The notes: generated from the letters alone by a model not told the origin. A stretch of DNA of 64,000 nucleotides from Ridgeia piscesae (GCA_025642075.2 JAODUO010001056.1:124001-188000); one strand, 5' to 3'; positions 48,408 through 60,215 are shown, numbered from the stretch's first letter. Program-made: numbers and translations.

Positions 48408-49156
48408 AGCTACTGCGCTACTATTATTAATAGATGCATTCACTATAATTATTACAATTGTAAGCTTTCAATGGTAGAGTCGACATGTTCACCAACAATT
48501 GTGGTAATTCACCGTGATCTCGCAATTGTTGTTTTTATACTTTTGTTGCGCCAATTTGAGATGTCAATTTGAGATGTTATACTGCGCTAACATCATCTTT
48601 TTTTTTCATTTCTCATCATTTCCTGGCATAAATTGTAAACTAGTCTACACTATAACTTTTTCCTAGGCCTATCTATTTGCCTACATTCCGAGTTTAAAGC
48701 AATAGTTAATGACACCACTCACAACTAGTCCCTCCTTCAGTCCTTGTCCGCACACCGAGAAGACTCGCTCATGACACGTTTTCGATGCATCTTGTCCGTG
48801 TCTTGAGCGAGTCTGAGTTGATTTCCCCGCACACCGCAAAGAATCGCTCACAACGCACTAAAGACGGGTCGATTCGCGTGCTCATGTGGCCAACGTGGAA
48901 AGCATAATTGCCAAACTGAGTGCGAAGAGAAACCATTTTTTTCTTCACCCCTTGCACTGAAGAAGATGGATTGTGTTTGTCAAAAATATGTACGGTTGGA
49001 CAAGCCCGGTGTAATTATAAAATTAACATATGAACAAGAATGATGGCATTGTGGTGAAAACATCACATTTTATATACCTTTCTTGGTAAAATTTGGCAAA
49101 CATCAAAAACAATAATTTTAATTTTATATCTATGTATAATAATAATAGTTTAGTTT
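48408..49156. mobile_element. Duplicated block, copy 1 (possible DNA-transposon relic)
   Basis: Nearly collinear with 49697-50505, sharing for example AGCTACTGCGCTACTA, CAATGGTAGAGTCGACATG, AACGCACTAAAGACGGGTCG and GTGTAATTATAAAATTAAC. Copy 1 lacks a segment of about 60 bases and some 20 bases found in copy 2. On the minus strand VKKKMVSLRTQF at about 48920-48955 resembles a MADF-domain motif, as found in the accessory protein of some Harbinger elements, but the rest of the domain is unreadable. A CGCACACCG/GACTCGCTCA motif links it to the palindrome at 55511. Confidence 0.7.
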
Positions 49157-49378
49157 ATTTCACTCTCTCTGGGCAATCAAAAAGATTGAAATGGGTACAT
49201 AAAACATGCAAAGTATATTTGTTAAAACAGATTCAAATAATATATAATTTAAGACATTAGCGTAAATATAAATTATAATGTAGAGAATATACGATATGTA
49301 TCTATAAAACTAATTAAAATAATTTAAGACATTAAAACTGATTATGTCAAAATGTTAAATAATAAATAGTTAAAAAAC

Positions 49379-49580
49379 AGATTGTTACGAAAACATCGAC
49401 CAAAGGAACTCTACTGAACTTGGGTGAGGGAGGGCCTCCTGGGGAGAGTATGACGCCATGCAGTGAAAGCCGTAAGGAAGCTACATCGCCGATACCCTTC
49501 TTGTCTTCCACGAAAATATCAAAAATCGGAACATGGAACGTGAGAATTATGTTCGAACCCAAAATACAAGCGGCCCAAAT
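49379..49580 (+). mobile_element. 5' fragment of an APE-type LINE, plus strand
   Basis: Starts AGATTGTTACGAAAACATCG and reads GEGGPPGESMTPCSESRKEA, then KISKIGTWNVRIMFE, the start of an apurinic-endonuclease domain (GTWNVR). It matches the 5' end of the minus-strand copy at 61455-62596. After about 60 codons it breaks off. Confidence 0.85.
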
Positions 49581-49696
49581 AGTTTGTCTATATTTTGTGG
49601 AAGATGCAACCTATCATCAGTCAACGAAATGTGAAATTGAAGCAGTCAGTAACGGCTGCTGAGAGACGAGGGAATGCTTTTTGTCAATAGCCACTT

Positions 49697-50505
49697 AGCT
49701 ACTGCGCTACTACTATTAATAGATGCATTCACAATAATTATTACAATTGTAAGCTTTCAATGGTAGAGTCGACATGTTCACCAACAATTGTGGTAATTCA
49801 CCGTGATCTTGCAATTGTTGTTTTTATACTTTTGTTGCGCCAATTTGAGATGTCGAACAAATCACATTAGGCCCTATACAAAACTACTTGTACGAAGTAA
49901 CACGTACTGTATACTGCGCTAACATCATCTTTTTTTTCATTTCTCATCATTTCCTGGCCTAAATTGTAAACTAGTCTACACTATAACTTTTTCCTAGGCC
50001 TATCTATTTACCTACATTCCGAGTTTAAAGCAATTGTTAATGACACCACTCACAACTGGTCCCTCCTTCAGTCCTTGTCCGCAAAGCGGCCTGCCCACCG
50101 AGAAGACTCACTCATGACACGTTTTCAATGCGTCTTGTCCGTGTCTTGAGCGAGTCTTGAGTTGATTTCCCCGCACACTGCGAAGAATCGCTCACAACGC
50201 ACTAAAGACGGGTCGATTCGCGCGCTCATGTGGCCAACGTGGAAAGCATAATTGCCAAACTGAGTGCGAAGAGAAACCATTTTTTCTTTACCCCTTGCAT
50301 TGAAGAAGGTGGATTGTGTTTGTCAAAAATATGTACTGTTGGACAAGCCCGGTGTAATTATAAAATTAACATGGACATATGAACAAGAATGATGGCATTG
50401 TGGTGAAAACATCACATTTTATATACCTTTCTTGGTAAAATTTGGCAAACATCAAAAACAATAATTTTAATTGTTGTATATCTATGTATAAAAATAATAG
50501 TTTAG
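49697..50505. mobile_element. Duplicated block, copy 2
   Basis: Direct repeat of 48408-49156 at an offset of about 1,290 bases. It carries an extra segment AACAAATCACATTAGGCCCT and onward (49859-49915) and GCAAAGCGGCCTGCCC (50080-50095) not in copy 1. It lies between the two pieces of the plus-strand LINE. Confidence 0.75.
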
Positions 50506-50789
50506 TATTACCCCCAATCAGGATTAAATGAGTCAAAAAAGGGCAGATTTTGAACAGATTCAACCAAATAATTGAATACCGTACATATAAATCTATGATG
50601 AGGAATACATAGATCATAACTAATACAATAATAAGACATTAACTATTTTATTCAAGAGATGTTCGCCGACCAGTCAATGATTTTCAAACTTATTAAAAAT
50701 AATACCATATTTAAAAAACTAGATTTTGCAGACCAACTCTACAACTGAAGTAGCTGAAGTATGACGCCACAGGAAAGCCGAGGAAGTAC

Positions 50790-52730
50790 TGGTATTGCAA
50801 AATATAATAACAACAGCCGAACGAGAGCACAAAAGCAACAGCACAGGAAGAGTACACGGAGGCAAACAGAGCAGTCAAGAACAGCGTAAAAACAGACAAG
50901 GCAAACTTCATTGAAGACCTAGCCAAGGAAGCAGAGGATGCATCAGCCCAAGGAAACATGAAACAACTGTATGAAATAACAAGAAAATTAGCAGGAAAGT
51001 ACAAGCGTACAGACAGACCTATCAAAGATAAGAATGGCAATGTACTTACCAGTGATGAAGACCAGTTGAAGAGATGGAGGGAACATTTTGAAGAACTGCT
51101 AAACCGGCCACCACCCCAGAACCCTCCAGACATCACACCAGCTGAAGAAGTACTCCAGATAAACTGCGAAAGACCAAGTAAGGCAGAGATTGAGAAAGCC
51201 ATCCATCACATGAAGAGAGGGAAAGCTTCAGGCCCAGACAAAATTCCTGCCGAGGCAATCAAGGCTGACATAGAGACCTCCACAGAGATACTGCATGATC
51301 TATTGGGGAAGATATGGGAGCAAGAAGAAATACCAACTGAATGGAAAGAAGGGTACCTCGTGAAGCTCCCAAAGAAAGGAGATATGCAAGATTGTAATAA
51401 CTACAGATGGATAATGCTCCTATCAGTACCCGGAAAGGTCCTCAACAGAGTCATCTTGGACAGACTGAAGACAGGGGTGGATGCCAAGCTCAGAGACCAC
51501 CAAGCTGGCTTCCGCAAAGACAGATCATGCACCGACCAAATAGCAACACTGCGAATCATTGTTGAACAATCCATGGAATGGGACTCATCCCTGTACATAA
51601 ACTTTGTAGACTACGAGAAGGTATTTGATAATTTGATAGCCTCGACAGAGATACATTGTGGAAGCTTCTACAGCACTACGGGATACCGAATAAACTTATA
51701 TCTCTGATAAGAAATAGTTACGAAGATATGGCATGCAGGGTCATTCATGCAGGACAACTTACAGACTCCTTCATGGTGAAGACAGGAGTGAGGCAAGGAT
51801 GTCTTCTGTCACCATTCTTACTTATTCCTGCTCGCCATAGACTGGATCATGAAAAAGACTACAAAATATAGAAGAAATGGGATCCAGTGGACACCTTGGA
51901 GCCAGTTGGAGGACCTGGACTTTGCGGATGACCTCGCTCTCCTCTCACACAGCCATCAACAAATGCAGGAAAAAACAGAGCTACTAAACACAGTGTCAAC
52001 ACAGCTAGGACTCAACATCAACAGAAGCAAGACAAGGATTATGAAAGCCAACACAAAGAACAACAACCCCATTACAATGAACGGAGAGCCACTGGAAGAG
52101 ACAGACTCGTTCACATACCTGGGCAGTACAATCAACAAACATGAAGGCACAGCAGAAGACGTCAAAGCAAGGATACAGAAAGCAAGAGTTGCATTCATCA
52201 TGTTGAGAAAATTTGGAGAGCAAAACAAATCAAAACTAACACCAAACTGAGAATATTCAATTCAAATGTCAAGGCAGTTTTACTCTATGGATCGGAGACA
52301 TGGCGAAGTATACAGAAGACACTAAAAAGAATACAGACCTTCATCAACAAATGCCTGCGTAGAATCCTACACCTGAAGTGGACAGACAAGATATCCAACA
52401 CTACACTCTGGAAAATGACCAAGCAACTACCCATAGAAAATGAAATAAAGAAGAGAAAATGGAGGTGGATAGGACATACACTCAGGAAACCACCAAACAC
52501 CATCACCCGTCAAGCCATCACATGGAACCCCCAGGGAAGAGACGAAGAGGTAGGCCACGAAACACCTGGCAAAGAGACACGGAAAAAGAAACGAAGGAGA
52601 TGGGATACACCAGGAGAGAAATGGAGAAGATGGCCACGGACAGAAAACGGTGGCGTTCCTTGGTCGATGGCCTATGCTCCCAGCGAGCAAACAGGCATAA
52701 CTAAGTAAAGTAAGTAAATAGTTTAAAACA
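50790..52730 (+). pseudogene. APE-type LINE, linker plus reverse transcriptase, frameshifted
   Basis: Non-LTR retrotransposon ORF of the kind often annotated as craniofacial development protein 2-like. In order: MKQLYEITRKLAGKYK, EHFEELLNRPPPQNPPDI, KGYL-type WKEGYLVKLPKKGD, LLSVPGKVLNRVIL, DHQAGFRKDRSCTDQIATLR, VRQGCLLSPF, the catalytic FADD at 51921-51932, [26 protein letters not shown] and [15 protein letters not shown]. Frameshifts near 51635, 51825, 52210 and 52530 inactivate it. No endonuclease domain directly precedes it. The tail ends TAAGTAAAGTAAGTAAATAG. Clade assignment (RTE-like) is tentative. Confidence 0.88.
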
Positions 52731-52759
52731 TTAAAATAAATTAAGGCTTTACTATATTT

Positions 52760-54715
52760 TACACATATCCATATCAGTATGCACGAAAGTTTGTTAAGAG
52801 TCACTGTGAGTTCTTTTGGTTGAACAGACACCAGTTAATGAAACAGTTCTTGGTCCTGTTGGTTTTTACTCTGGGTAAGGAGTATCGAGTACGGCTTCGT
52901 GTATTGTGTGTTGCAGTCCTTGGTTTTGGTAGTAGTTTATGCAGTTTGTGCTGCGGTTGTTCGATTTGTGTGAAGAAATGTTCACATAACTGCGCACGTC
53001 TTTGTTTCAGAGAAGTCAGCTGTGCATTCGCTAATGCTTCGATATAGGGAGTGTTCGGGTATATGATGTTCATAGCACGTCTTTGTACACGCTCCATATC
53101 ACTTTGGAGACCCAATGTGAGTGAGGTCGACCATGCTGGACATGCGTATTCCAGAGTAGGCCGGACCACCGTTGTATATACCGTCAGAAGGTCTTCGGCG
53201 GGAATGCCTGATCGTTTGAGTTGTAGCAGTAGAAACAGCCTCTTGCCTGCCTTTCGTGTTATTTCATCAACGTGTACGTCCCAGGTCAGGTTGCTGGTGA
53301 TGGTAATGCCAAGTATCTTCGCCTCGGTTACTCGCTGAGTGTCTGTTCCGTCGATGCGTATGGTTGGGAAGTTTGTCCTTGTTTTAGAGAAATCAATAAC
53401 AAGCTCTTTTGTCTTACGTTTGTTGATTTTCATGTCATTTTGGATTGTCCACAGATACGCTGCATCGGCTGCTTCCTGGAGATTTGGCGCTTGGGAGTCT
53501 GATCCAGTATAAACGATGCACGTGTCGTCAACATATTTGTAGGAGTCGCACTTTGTTTGTAGATCATTTATCATGAGGACGAAAAGTACTGGGCCTAGCT
53601 TTGTGCCTTGTGGCACTCCTCCATGGATGTAATTCCAGTCGGACTGTGTGTTGCACAGTTTAACTTGTTGGGTTCTTTCGATAAGGAAACTGGCGATCCA
53701 CTTCATTAAAATATTCGGGAGACCAAAACTTGCAAGTTTTTGAAGAAGAATGTTATGATTGATTAGGTCAAATGCCTTAGAGAAGTCAAGCAATAGTATT
53801 CTAGCATACTGTTTCGATGCATCTGAGCTTGTATAACAGGTCAACGAGGGCACGTGTAGTGGATGACTTCTTAATGGAGCCGTATTGGTTTGGATCAACT
53901 CTGTCTTGAACGATGTCCCAGACCCATTTAACAACAAACTCTTCCATTTGTTTACACAGCACAGCAGTCAAGGAGATTGGTCTAAGGTCTATTTTGATAA
54001 TTTCTGGCGGTTTCTTTTTCGGAAGGGGGCTGACGTATGCAGCACGCCAGATACGGGGAACTTGCCCCTCTCGAAGTGAGCTGTTGCGGCAACTGGGCCG
54101 GCAAGCAATTGAGAGAACTCTTTAAGGACCCAGCTTGGTACACAGTCCGGACCCGGTGCTTTACTCCTGTCTAGTTTGCGTAACTGCTTTTCCACCTTCT
54201 CAACTGGGATAACATATTTAGATGGCACACATGGTATTTCGAGCTGTAGGTAGTCATTGTCAGCACTCAGGGCAGGTAGGTGATCACTCACTGATTTAAA
54301 GAAATTGTTTATTCGTTGGCTGAGTTCCAGAAGATTACCGTCACACACTTGATTGGCGAGGTGAAGCAAAGGGGGTCACTGCTAGTTTGTTGACATCCAA
54401 GCAGTTCTTTCATGCCCTTCCACCAATTGCGTGGATTGGATGTCTTTAATCCGTTGATATGTTTATCATAGTATTTTTGTTTCAATGACTTTCCTAGACG
54501 GTTTACCTTGTTTCTGTAAAGACGGTACAACGCTTGGTCACCTGCCTTCCATGCATGTTGACGCTGACGAATTAGATCTCGGAATCTGTCCGACACCCAT
54601 GGTTTGTCTGTTGTGTGTCTTACCATTGTCTTTGTTGGGAAATGTTTATCCGTCAGTTCATTTATGTTGGACGTAAACATTTGCAGTTGCTCTTCGCATG
54701 ATGGTAGATGGTAGA
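52760..54715 (-). pseudogene. Jockey/CR1-group LINE reverse transcriptase, 5'-truncated
   Basis: On the minus strand from about 54680: KPWVSDRFRDLIRQRQHAWK, NPRNWWKGMKELLG, frameshift near 54370, LRKLDRSKAPGPDCVPSWVL, frameshifts between about 54030 and 53830, then an intact stretch of about 330 codons with LLLDFSKAFDLINH, GGVPQGTKLGPVLFVLMIND, the catalytic YVDD (plus-strand 53524-53535), WTIQNDMKINKRKTKELVI and VVRPTLEYACPAWS, ending at 52801. The endonuclease domain is missing. It lies tail to tail with the plus-strand LINE. Confidence 0.9.
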
Positions 54716-54867
54716 GGTCTTCCCATTTGATTTACTTCAAGTCTGATGCAAACATGACTCACTCATTTTGCCCCATTACCTTTGTTGTCACTATTTGTCG
54801 ATGTCCAGAGATGAATTTTAGATCAACGAGTGGTTCACAAATAACGACGTTGTAATATGTATGTGTA

Positions 54868-54924
<57 letters not shown>

Positions 54925-55510
54925 TGATTCCAACTGTTTCATCTTGACACATGATATATGTTACAGATTTAGCTTATAAATATCGTCTTACTGTAGAATT
55001 TGATAAAACGTTTTAGTAAAAATGACAAAACACCACTAGACATATGATTACTGTAACACCAGTATGATACCGTTGCCGGCGTCTTATAATTTCAGGTTAT
55101 TAAGAACAATTGTAAATTTTACACATACGCTACCTGTCGTATTTATTACCTCCGCAAATCTCCAGAAATGCCCTTTCTTTTAAAACACGATTGAGATAAC
55201 GCTTATCAACTACGTCATACACTAGCGGGAATGTTTACCGAGCCTCAACTTCTTCTGACCAAAAGTATCGGCAATTTTCAACTTTGTACGATGTATCGTG
55301 ATTTTAGGCCAGCTCCTCATTGGCAATTGGTATTTTTGTGTCTCGTCTCAACCGCAAATTGCCTGCATACCAAGTTTTCAGACAAGACGCGGTCGAGACG
55401 AGGTCAAGACGAGATCAAAACACCTCAAGACGCTTCCGAAAAATCAAACATGTTTGATCCTCAAGACTCGCTCTCGACGCGCTCAAGAGACCTCGAGACG
55501 GTCTTGAGGA
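54716..55510. other. Intergenic, (TA)n and GACGAGAC-rich sequence
   Basis: (TA)n at 54871-54921. From 55375 the sequence is rich in GAGACGAGGTCAAGACGAG-type motifs that lead into the palindrome, and appears to belong to the same element. No gene recognised. Confidence 0.6.
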
Positions 55511-55598
55511 GCCCGCACACCGCGAAGACTCGCTCACGACGCACTAAAGACGCTTGCGTCTTTAGTGCGTTGTGAGCGAGTCTTCGCGGTGTGCGGGC
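55511..55598. repeat. Near-perfect 88-bp palindrome, 43-bp arms
   Basis: Left arm 55511-55553 begins GCCCGCACACCGCGAAGACT and ends AAAGACGC. The right arm 55556-55598 is its reverse complement with a single mismatch; only TT separates them. The arm motif recurs in diverged form in the duplicated blocks near 48830 and 50170, so it looks like two head-to-head ends of one element family. Confidence 0.95.
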
Positions 55599-56296
55599 TA
55601 CTTTAGCGTATTCAAAATCAAAATTACTGCAACACGTAAACATTTTGAAAATTATAACTTATCTGCATGCCCATAGTAACTCTAGGCACTTTCTATATAA
55701 TTTTTAGTGGAAACTTGTAAAACATATAACGGAGGTTTCTCATGTGGCAGTTACGTCCGTATGCGAAATAATACACAGTTCGTTCAGTCGTTGGGACCGG
55801 ATCATGAATGAAAATGTCAACCTATCGTAAAAACGACGGCAGACGAGACTGGCGCGTCCTCCACGGGTCCTGTGTGGGCGTCATGTGGCAGCACATCTGT
55901 ACAGATGAGTGGCGATGACAGTATTGACTGGTGGTTTTCTTTAAACCGACAATAACTTCTACAGTTAATAAAAACAGGGTTACCGACAGTCGTAAATTAG
56001 ACTAGTTATGTCAGATCGATGACCCGTTAACTGGGAAGAGTAGAAATATTTGTAATTAACTTGTATGAAAATGGCGCTGTTTCTACAAATGAAATAATTG
56101 TTGTCTTCAACGAAGTCACTCGACGAAACCACTGTCACTGGATAGTTTTAATTGCAGTTCCAAATTATTGTTTCTTTATTCATATTTTTAGATGCATAAA
56201 CCCGAACAATTGTCGTTTGTTTCCCTATAACAACAGTGGCTGATTGATGCGACACCCATGCAGTCGGCCTTTACTCGTTGCTATCCGTTGAAATAT
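55599..56296. other. Intergenic, nothing recognised
   Basis: About 700 bases without a repeat or coding signal I can name. Confidence 0.5.
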
Positions 56297-56788
56297 GTAG
56301 TGTGGCGCTGTCGCGCTTACATTTTTCCGGTCGTTAAAAACGTCCTGGTTGACGTTTCTGCGCATGCGCTATAAATGTAAAATCTTCAATGTCCAGCGAA
56401 ACAACAAAGCATTTTCGGAATAAATGCCACGAGTTGTTCGTTAATTTTCCTGTGATGATTACTGTGAAGAGTTTTTTTTTAATGTCGTTCAATGCAATAA
56501 AATATTACGTTTTTTATCAATCACTGTCACGGATTATGGGGGCACTACTGTCACGTGATTTACGCTTGCTATTAAAATATGCCTCAAAACTTGTTTGCCT
56601 CGTGTTAATTTGCGACAAATAACTTTGCTGAGAAGTTATATATATCCTAACGAACAACCCGTAGTATTTATACCATAAATGCTTTGTCTTTTCGCAGCAC
56701 ATTGATGATTTTACATATATTGCGCATGCGCAGAAACGTCAACCGGAACGTTTATAACGCCGGAAAAATTTAAGCGCAATAGTACTAC
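56297..56788. mobile_element. Fold-back element with about 150-bp inverted repeats and TGCGCATGCGC cores
   Basis: The left arm has GCGCTTACATTTTTCCGG, GGTTGACGTTTCTGCGCATG and ACAAAGCATTTTCGG. The right arm on the other strand has GCGCTTAAATTTTTCCGG, GGTTGACGTTTCTGCGCATG and ACAAAGCATTTATGG in the same order. Arms extend about 150 bases each with roughly 15% mismatch. CCGTT occurs just outside both ends and could be a target duplication. Each arm carries TGCGCATGCGC, the form of an NRF-1-type site. There is no transposase. Confidence 0.85.
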
Positions 56789-57002
56789 GACCGTTAACTT
56801 TACTAATTTCCCCTCTGCCAAAATGCTCCAACGAAATTTTTTTATAATTATTTATTTAACAACATGTTATTACGAGTATTAATTTGGGTAAATTTTATTT
56901 AAATTATTAGGTTTACAATTTTTGCTATCGTAATCTCATTTGATTTTTTTATACAAAAACATAGTCACAATTATGTCACTAATTTTGATTTTATTTGTGT
57001 AT

Positions 57003-57004
57003 AC

Positions 57005-57066
<62 letters not shown>
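57003..57066. repeat. (TA)n microsatellite
   Basis: About 28 TA units. Confidence 0.97.
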
Positions 57067-57068
<2 letters not shown>

Positions 57069-57396
57069 GTTTTATAATGACTCTGTTGTATGTACACACT
57101 TGAGCAGAGACATACCCTGTAGACGAGTGTTAAAATAAAGTTTATTATTATCATCATCATTATATAACACACTCTTATACTTTGGACTCTACAGTTGTGA
57201 TCTGTTCCCAACTAAGTCACGCTCCACTAACCACGCCACGTAGTTGTGGTTGTATGCGTTATATAACTGCGATGGTGGCTTGTGTGCTAAATACGCCCCC
57301 GGTCCAGATACGTACCGGTTTGGCCCGTTGTGGTTGGATGATGGACGATACACGTCACGGGTGACAGGCGCTCCTTGATTGTTGGGGACCGGCTGG

Positions 57397-57405
57397 TATA
57401 TAAAG
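57397..57405 (+). promoter_or_regulatory. TATA box of the LRR gene
   Basis: TATATAAAG, 80 bases before the ATG at 57477, in a local GC-richer stretch. A transcription start near 57427 would be expected from the usual spacing. Confidence 0.6.
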
Positions 57406-57476
57406 CCATGGCGACCGAGTAGAAGTCGGACGTCCCTCGGCGGTGGGAACTGAGTGCGTCAACCTATCGACGAAGT

Positions 57477-57944
57477 ATGCCATCGACACTTATTCAGTCA
57501 ACCATGGTGACAAGAGTGTGTCGGGACGTTGGGTCGAGGCCGTCATGGCGGCCTCCTCGACTGTCGTGTCTGTTGGCGGTCATCGCCGTGTTGACCGTCT
57601 TGCCGTCGACACGCGGGGACTGCGCCGCCGTCCACCCGAACTGTTACTGTGGGGAAGACAAAGCCTACGGCTACAGAATTTTCTGTAAGGATTTGGGCGA
57701 CATCTCGCATGTCCCGCCGTTCAAAGCTGTTAGCACGGTGTACGACGCTCTCGTGATCAGCAATACGAATCTATAAACCGTGCAGAGAGGTGCCTTCTAC
57801 GGACTGAAACTAAAGAAGATACTTCTTGACCGAATCAGTATTGAGACGGTTTTTTCGACGGTGTAGGCGATGTACTAGAAATATCCTTGCAAAACAACCA
57901 GATCAACATGATTATACATAAGTATGAAGTTCTTGACAAGCTGA
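57477..57944 (+). pseudogene. Leucine-rich-repeat protein, N-terminal part, one nonsense and one frameshift
   Basis: From ATG 57477 the frame has a hydrophobic signal-like segment (LSCLLAVIAVLTVLPSTRG), a Cys-rich LRR cap (PNCYCGEDKAYGYRIFCKDL) and a first repeat ending DALVISNTNL, then TAA at 57774-57776. The same frame continues TVQRGAFYGLKLKKILLDRI, a typical LRR unit. After the T6 run near 57850 the next frame reads FDGVGDVLEISLQNNQIN, another LRR, to a TGA at 57943-57945. The parts fit one secreted or membrane LRR protein of the kind with GAFxGL repeats. Read as written it is a broken gene; sequence error could account for part of the damage. Confidence 0.72.
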
Positions 57945-58094
57945 GATGACATCTCACACAAAGGCCCTTGTGTTCACAGAAAAACTGGACATAGGCTCAC
58001 CCTGTCTTCTTACTAAACCGTGTGTCGATTTGAAAGCTTCTTCCATAAAGAACATTCAAATAAAGATTAGTTCTCATACAAATCATTCCACACT

Positions 58095-58312
58095 TCTCGA
58101 TATTTTGGGGAGACATTCAGCCATGCTGCAATTAATGTACAAAGACTAGTCATAAACAGATGTTCACCTCATCTGTAGACAGAGACTTCGTCATACAGCC
58201 GAGTAAACACGAGCAACATATGAAGTGGATGAACTTGCCCAAGGGTCAACACTGCTGATTCAAACCCTAGTTCTCTTTATCGAGTCTTAGGTTGAACTGT
58301 GTGTCAGAATGA
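58095..58312 (-). mobile_element. tRNA-derived SINE copy 4, minus strand
   Basis: On the minus strand: ACTCGATAAAGAGAACTAGG, GGTTTGAATC (B-box-like), TTTACTCGGCTGTATGA, GTACATTAATTGCAGCATGG and CTGAATG. It matches the SINE at 47990-48310 up to the middle of the body; the 3' third is missing. Confidence 0.78.
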
Positions 58313-58716
58313 ATTACTGTGTGATAATTGTAATACAAACACTAGATACCATAGAGGAAGAAACAATTATGTTATGATTCCACACAAATAGAATTTTGTT
58401 GAAAAACAACAGTGGTTTTACTGCTTAAAGTTGCTTCGCCGCCAAATGTTTGAGGTGAATTGTAGCCTTATAAAACTAAAATAACTTGTGCCGTTGTATT
58501 AAGTTGATCATTTACCGGTTGAGTGATAAGCCCAATGTGGTTCGGAAACGCTCCGTTAACTTTACATCTGAACGATGTTCTTGCGTGCGTTTTGCGCCAG
58601 CTTATTCCCCATGACAGTGCAGTGAAAACTATCAGGTTACACTCGTAGATAAACTACGACGAAGCGCATTCAATAACGCGAAGTAGCAACTTGGTGGTCC
58701 CCTTTGTGTTCCGACA

Positions 58717-58835
58717 AACAAACAAACAAACAAACACACAAACACACAAACACACAAACACACAAACAAACAAACAAACAAGTTATAACAAACACACAAA
58801 CAAACAAGCTATAACAAACAAACAAACATACAACC
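58717..58835. repeat. (CAAA)n/(ACAAACAC)n low complexity
   Basis: CAAA and CACAAA units with two short interruptions. Confidence 0.92.
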
Positions 58836-59040
58836 AAACGCGTGCGCACAAGAAGCACTACAAACTCCTGCGTTAGCCCAAGTTTGGGCTGTTTGGAGTA
58901 AACAACCTGAGACCAGAGACCGTTCCTTGCATTTATCTTTTTGCAGACAACAAATTCATGTCTTTGTGTTGTTTTGAACAGTACAAATGCCATGTATATA
59001 ATGAACAGCGCCAACTGTTTCAAAGAAACAATTGTTCCTA

Positions 59041-59135
59041 CGCATGTAATACGATCACAACATGTGTAATACGAGCACAACATGTGTAATACGAGCACAA
59101 CATGTGTAATACGAGCACAACATGTGTGATACGAG
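59041..59135. repeat. 20-bp tandem repeat, about 5 copies
   Basis: The unit reads TGTAATACGAGCACAACATG; the first copy has ATCACA for AGCACA and the fourth has TGTGATACG. Confidence 0.93.
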
Positions 59136-59996
59136 CACAATTACGGATGTCTTAATACAACAACCTTTGGGCATTTTAACGCTCATTTCGTATACTTTAG
59201 TTTGTACAATGGTATTGGAGTAAGACCTATGTGTGACTAGTTTCCTCGTAGAAAAAACACCTATTGAATATAAGTGACTCAGAGAAAGACCACTTAAATT
59301 TATATGGCTTGGTTGTTGAGACTCAGTTATGATGTATTCCTAAACAACTGTAGCTTATAATTCAACTTTCGTTGTATTTCACACTAAATATACAGTGACT
59401 ATTCTTATTCTTAACGAGCTGTTTTAGTTAATTTCAGTCACTTTTTAATTGGTTGATTCCTCCCAGATGTTTTACCAACATAAACACAGTACCCGCATGG
59501 CACCAAAAAGTGACCCAAACAATTGAGCCATTGCGCCAGTACATTACAGGATTCTTCGAACAGATTCACTTCAAACTTACTCTTTCAAAGTTGTGCTTCT
59601 TATGTATCACAGCAGACCCGTATCTGGGCCGATACTCGGGGTCAGCCATGTGGAACGATGTGTCTCCTCGGGCGGCTACCAGCAAAACAGCTGATGTGTT
59701 ACAGTGTCTGCCTACACCCTTATCTTCATCAGCGTTCGTGCAATGTTTGATCTTCTTCAACCTAATCTCTACAGCTTCAAGCTGAGAAAACCGGCCTCGA
59801 CATAACATTATATCATGTTCTTCCCTTATTGTTCTCTTTACGTTGTTATATGTTATGTGTCTTGATATTATTTGCATGTATTATAAAGAGCTACAATATG
59901 TGTGATTCGATTTGATTTTAGGGGTGAAACATGTCGGACGTACTATTTTTTTCAATAAAGTTATTGTGAACGCTTTAACTATTCTAATACTTGCTT
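59136..59996. other. Intergenic, one unexplained open frame
   Basis: A 110-codon plus-strand frame (59453-59785) starts just after a pyrimidine stretch and reads EPLRQYITGFFEQIHFK and NDVSPRAATSKTADVLQ. I do not recognise it on either strand. It could be a transposon relic. Confidence 0.4.
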
Positions 59997-60106
59997 ATTG
60001 CATTCCCTGTGCAACAGAAACGTACAAGATGCTCGCGTGTAGGGAAACCTACATGAAAGTATTGGGGTGCACGCATCGTAAAATGCTGTTGCACAGGGAA
60101 TGCAAT
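59997..60106. repeat. Hairpin with exact 21-bp arms and nested stem
   Basis: Left arm 59997-60017 (contains TTGCATTCCCTGTGCAACAG) and right arm 60086-60106 are exact reverse complements. Inside, GATGC pairs with GCATC and TGTAGG pairs with CCTACA around GAAA. It is followed by (CAATG)n and a (TA)n tract. Confidence 0.85.
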
Positions 60107-60131
60107 CAATGCAATGCAATGCAATGCAATG

Positions 60132-60213
<82 letters not shown>
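60107..60213. repeat. (CAATG)n then (TA)n microsatellite
   Basis: About five CAATG units to 60135, then about 38 TA units. Confidence 0.97.
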
Positions 60214-60215
<2 letters not shown>

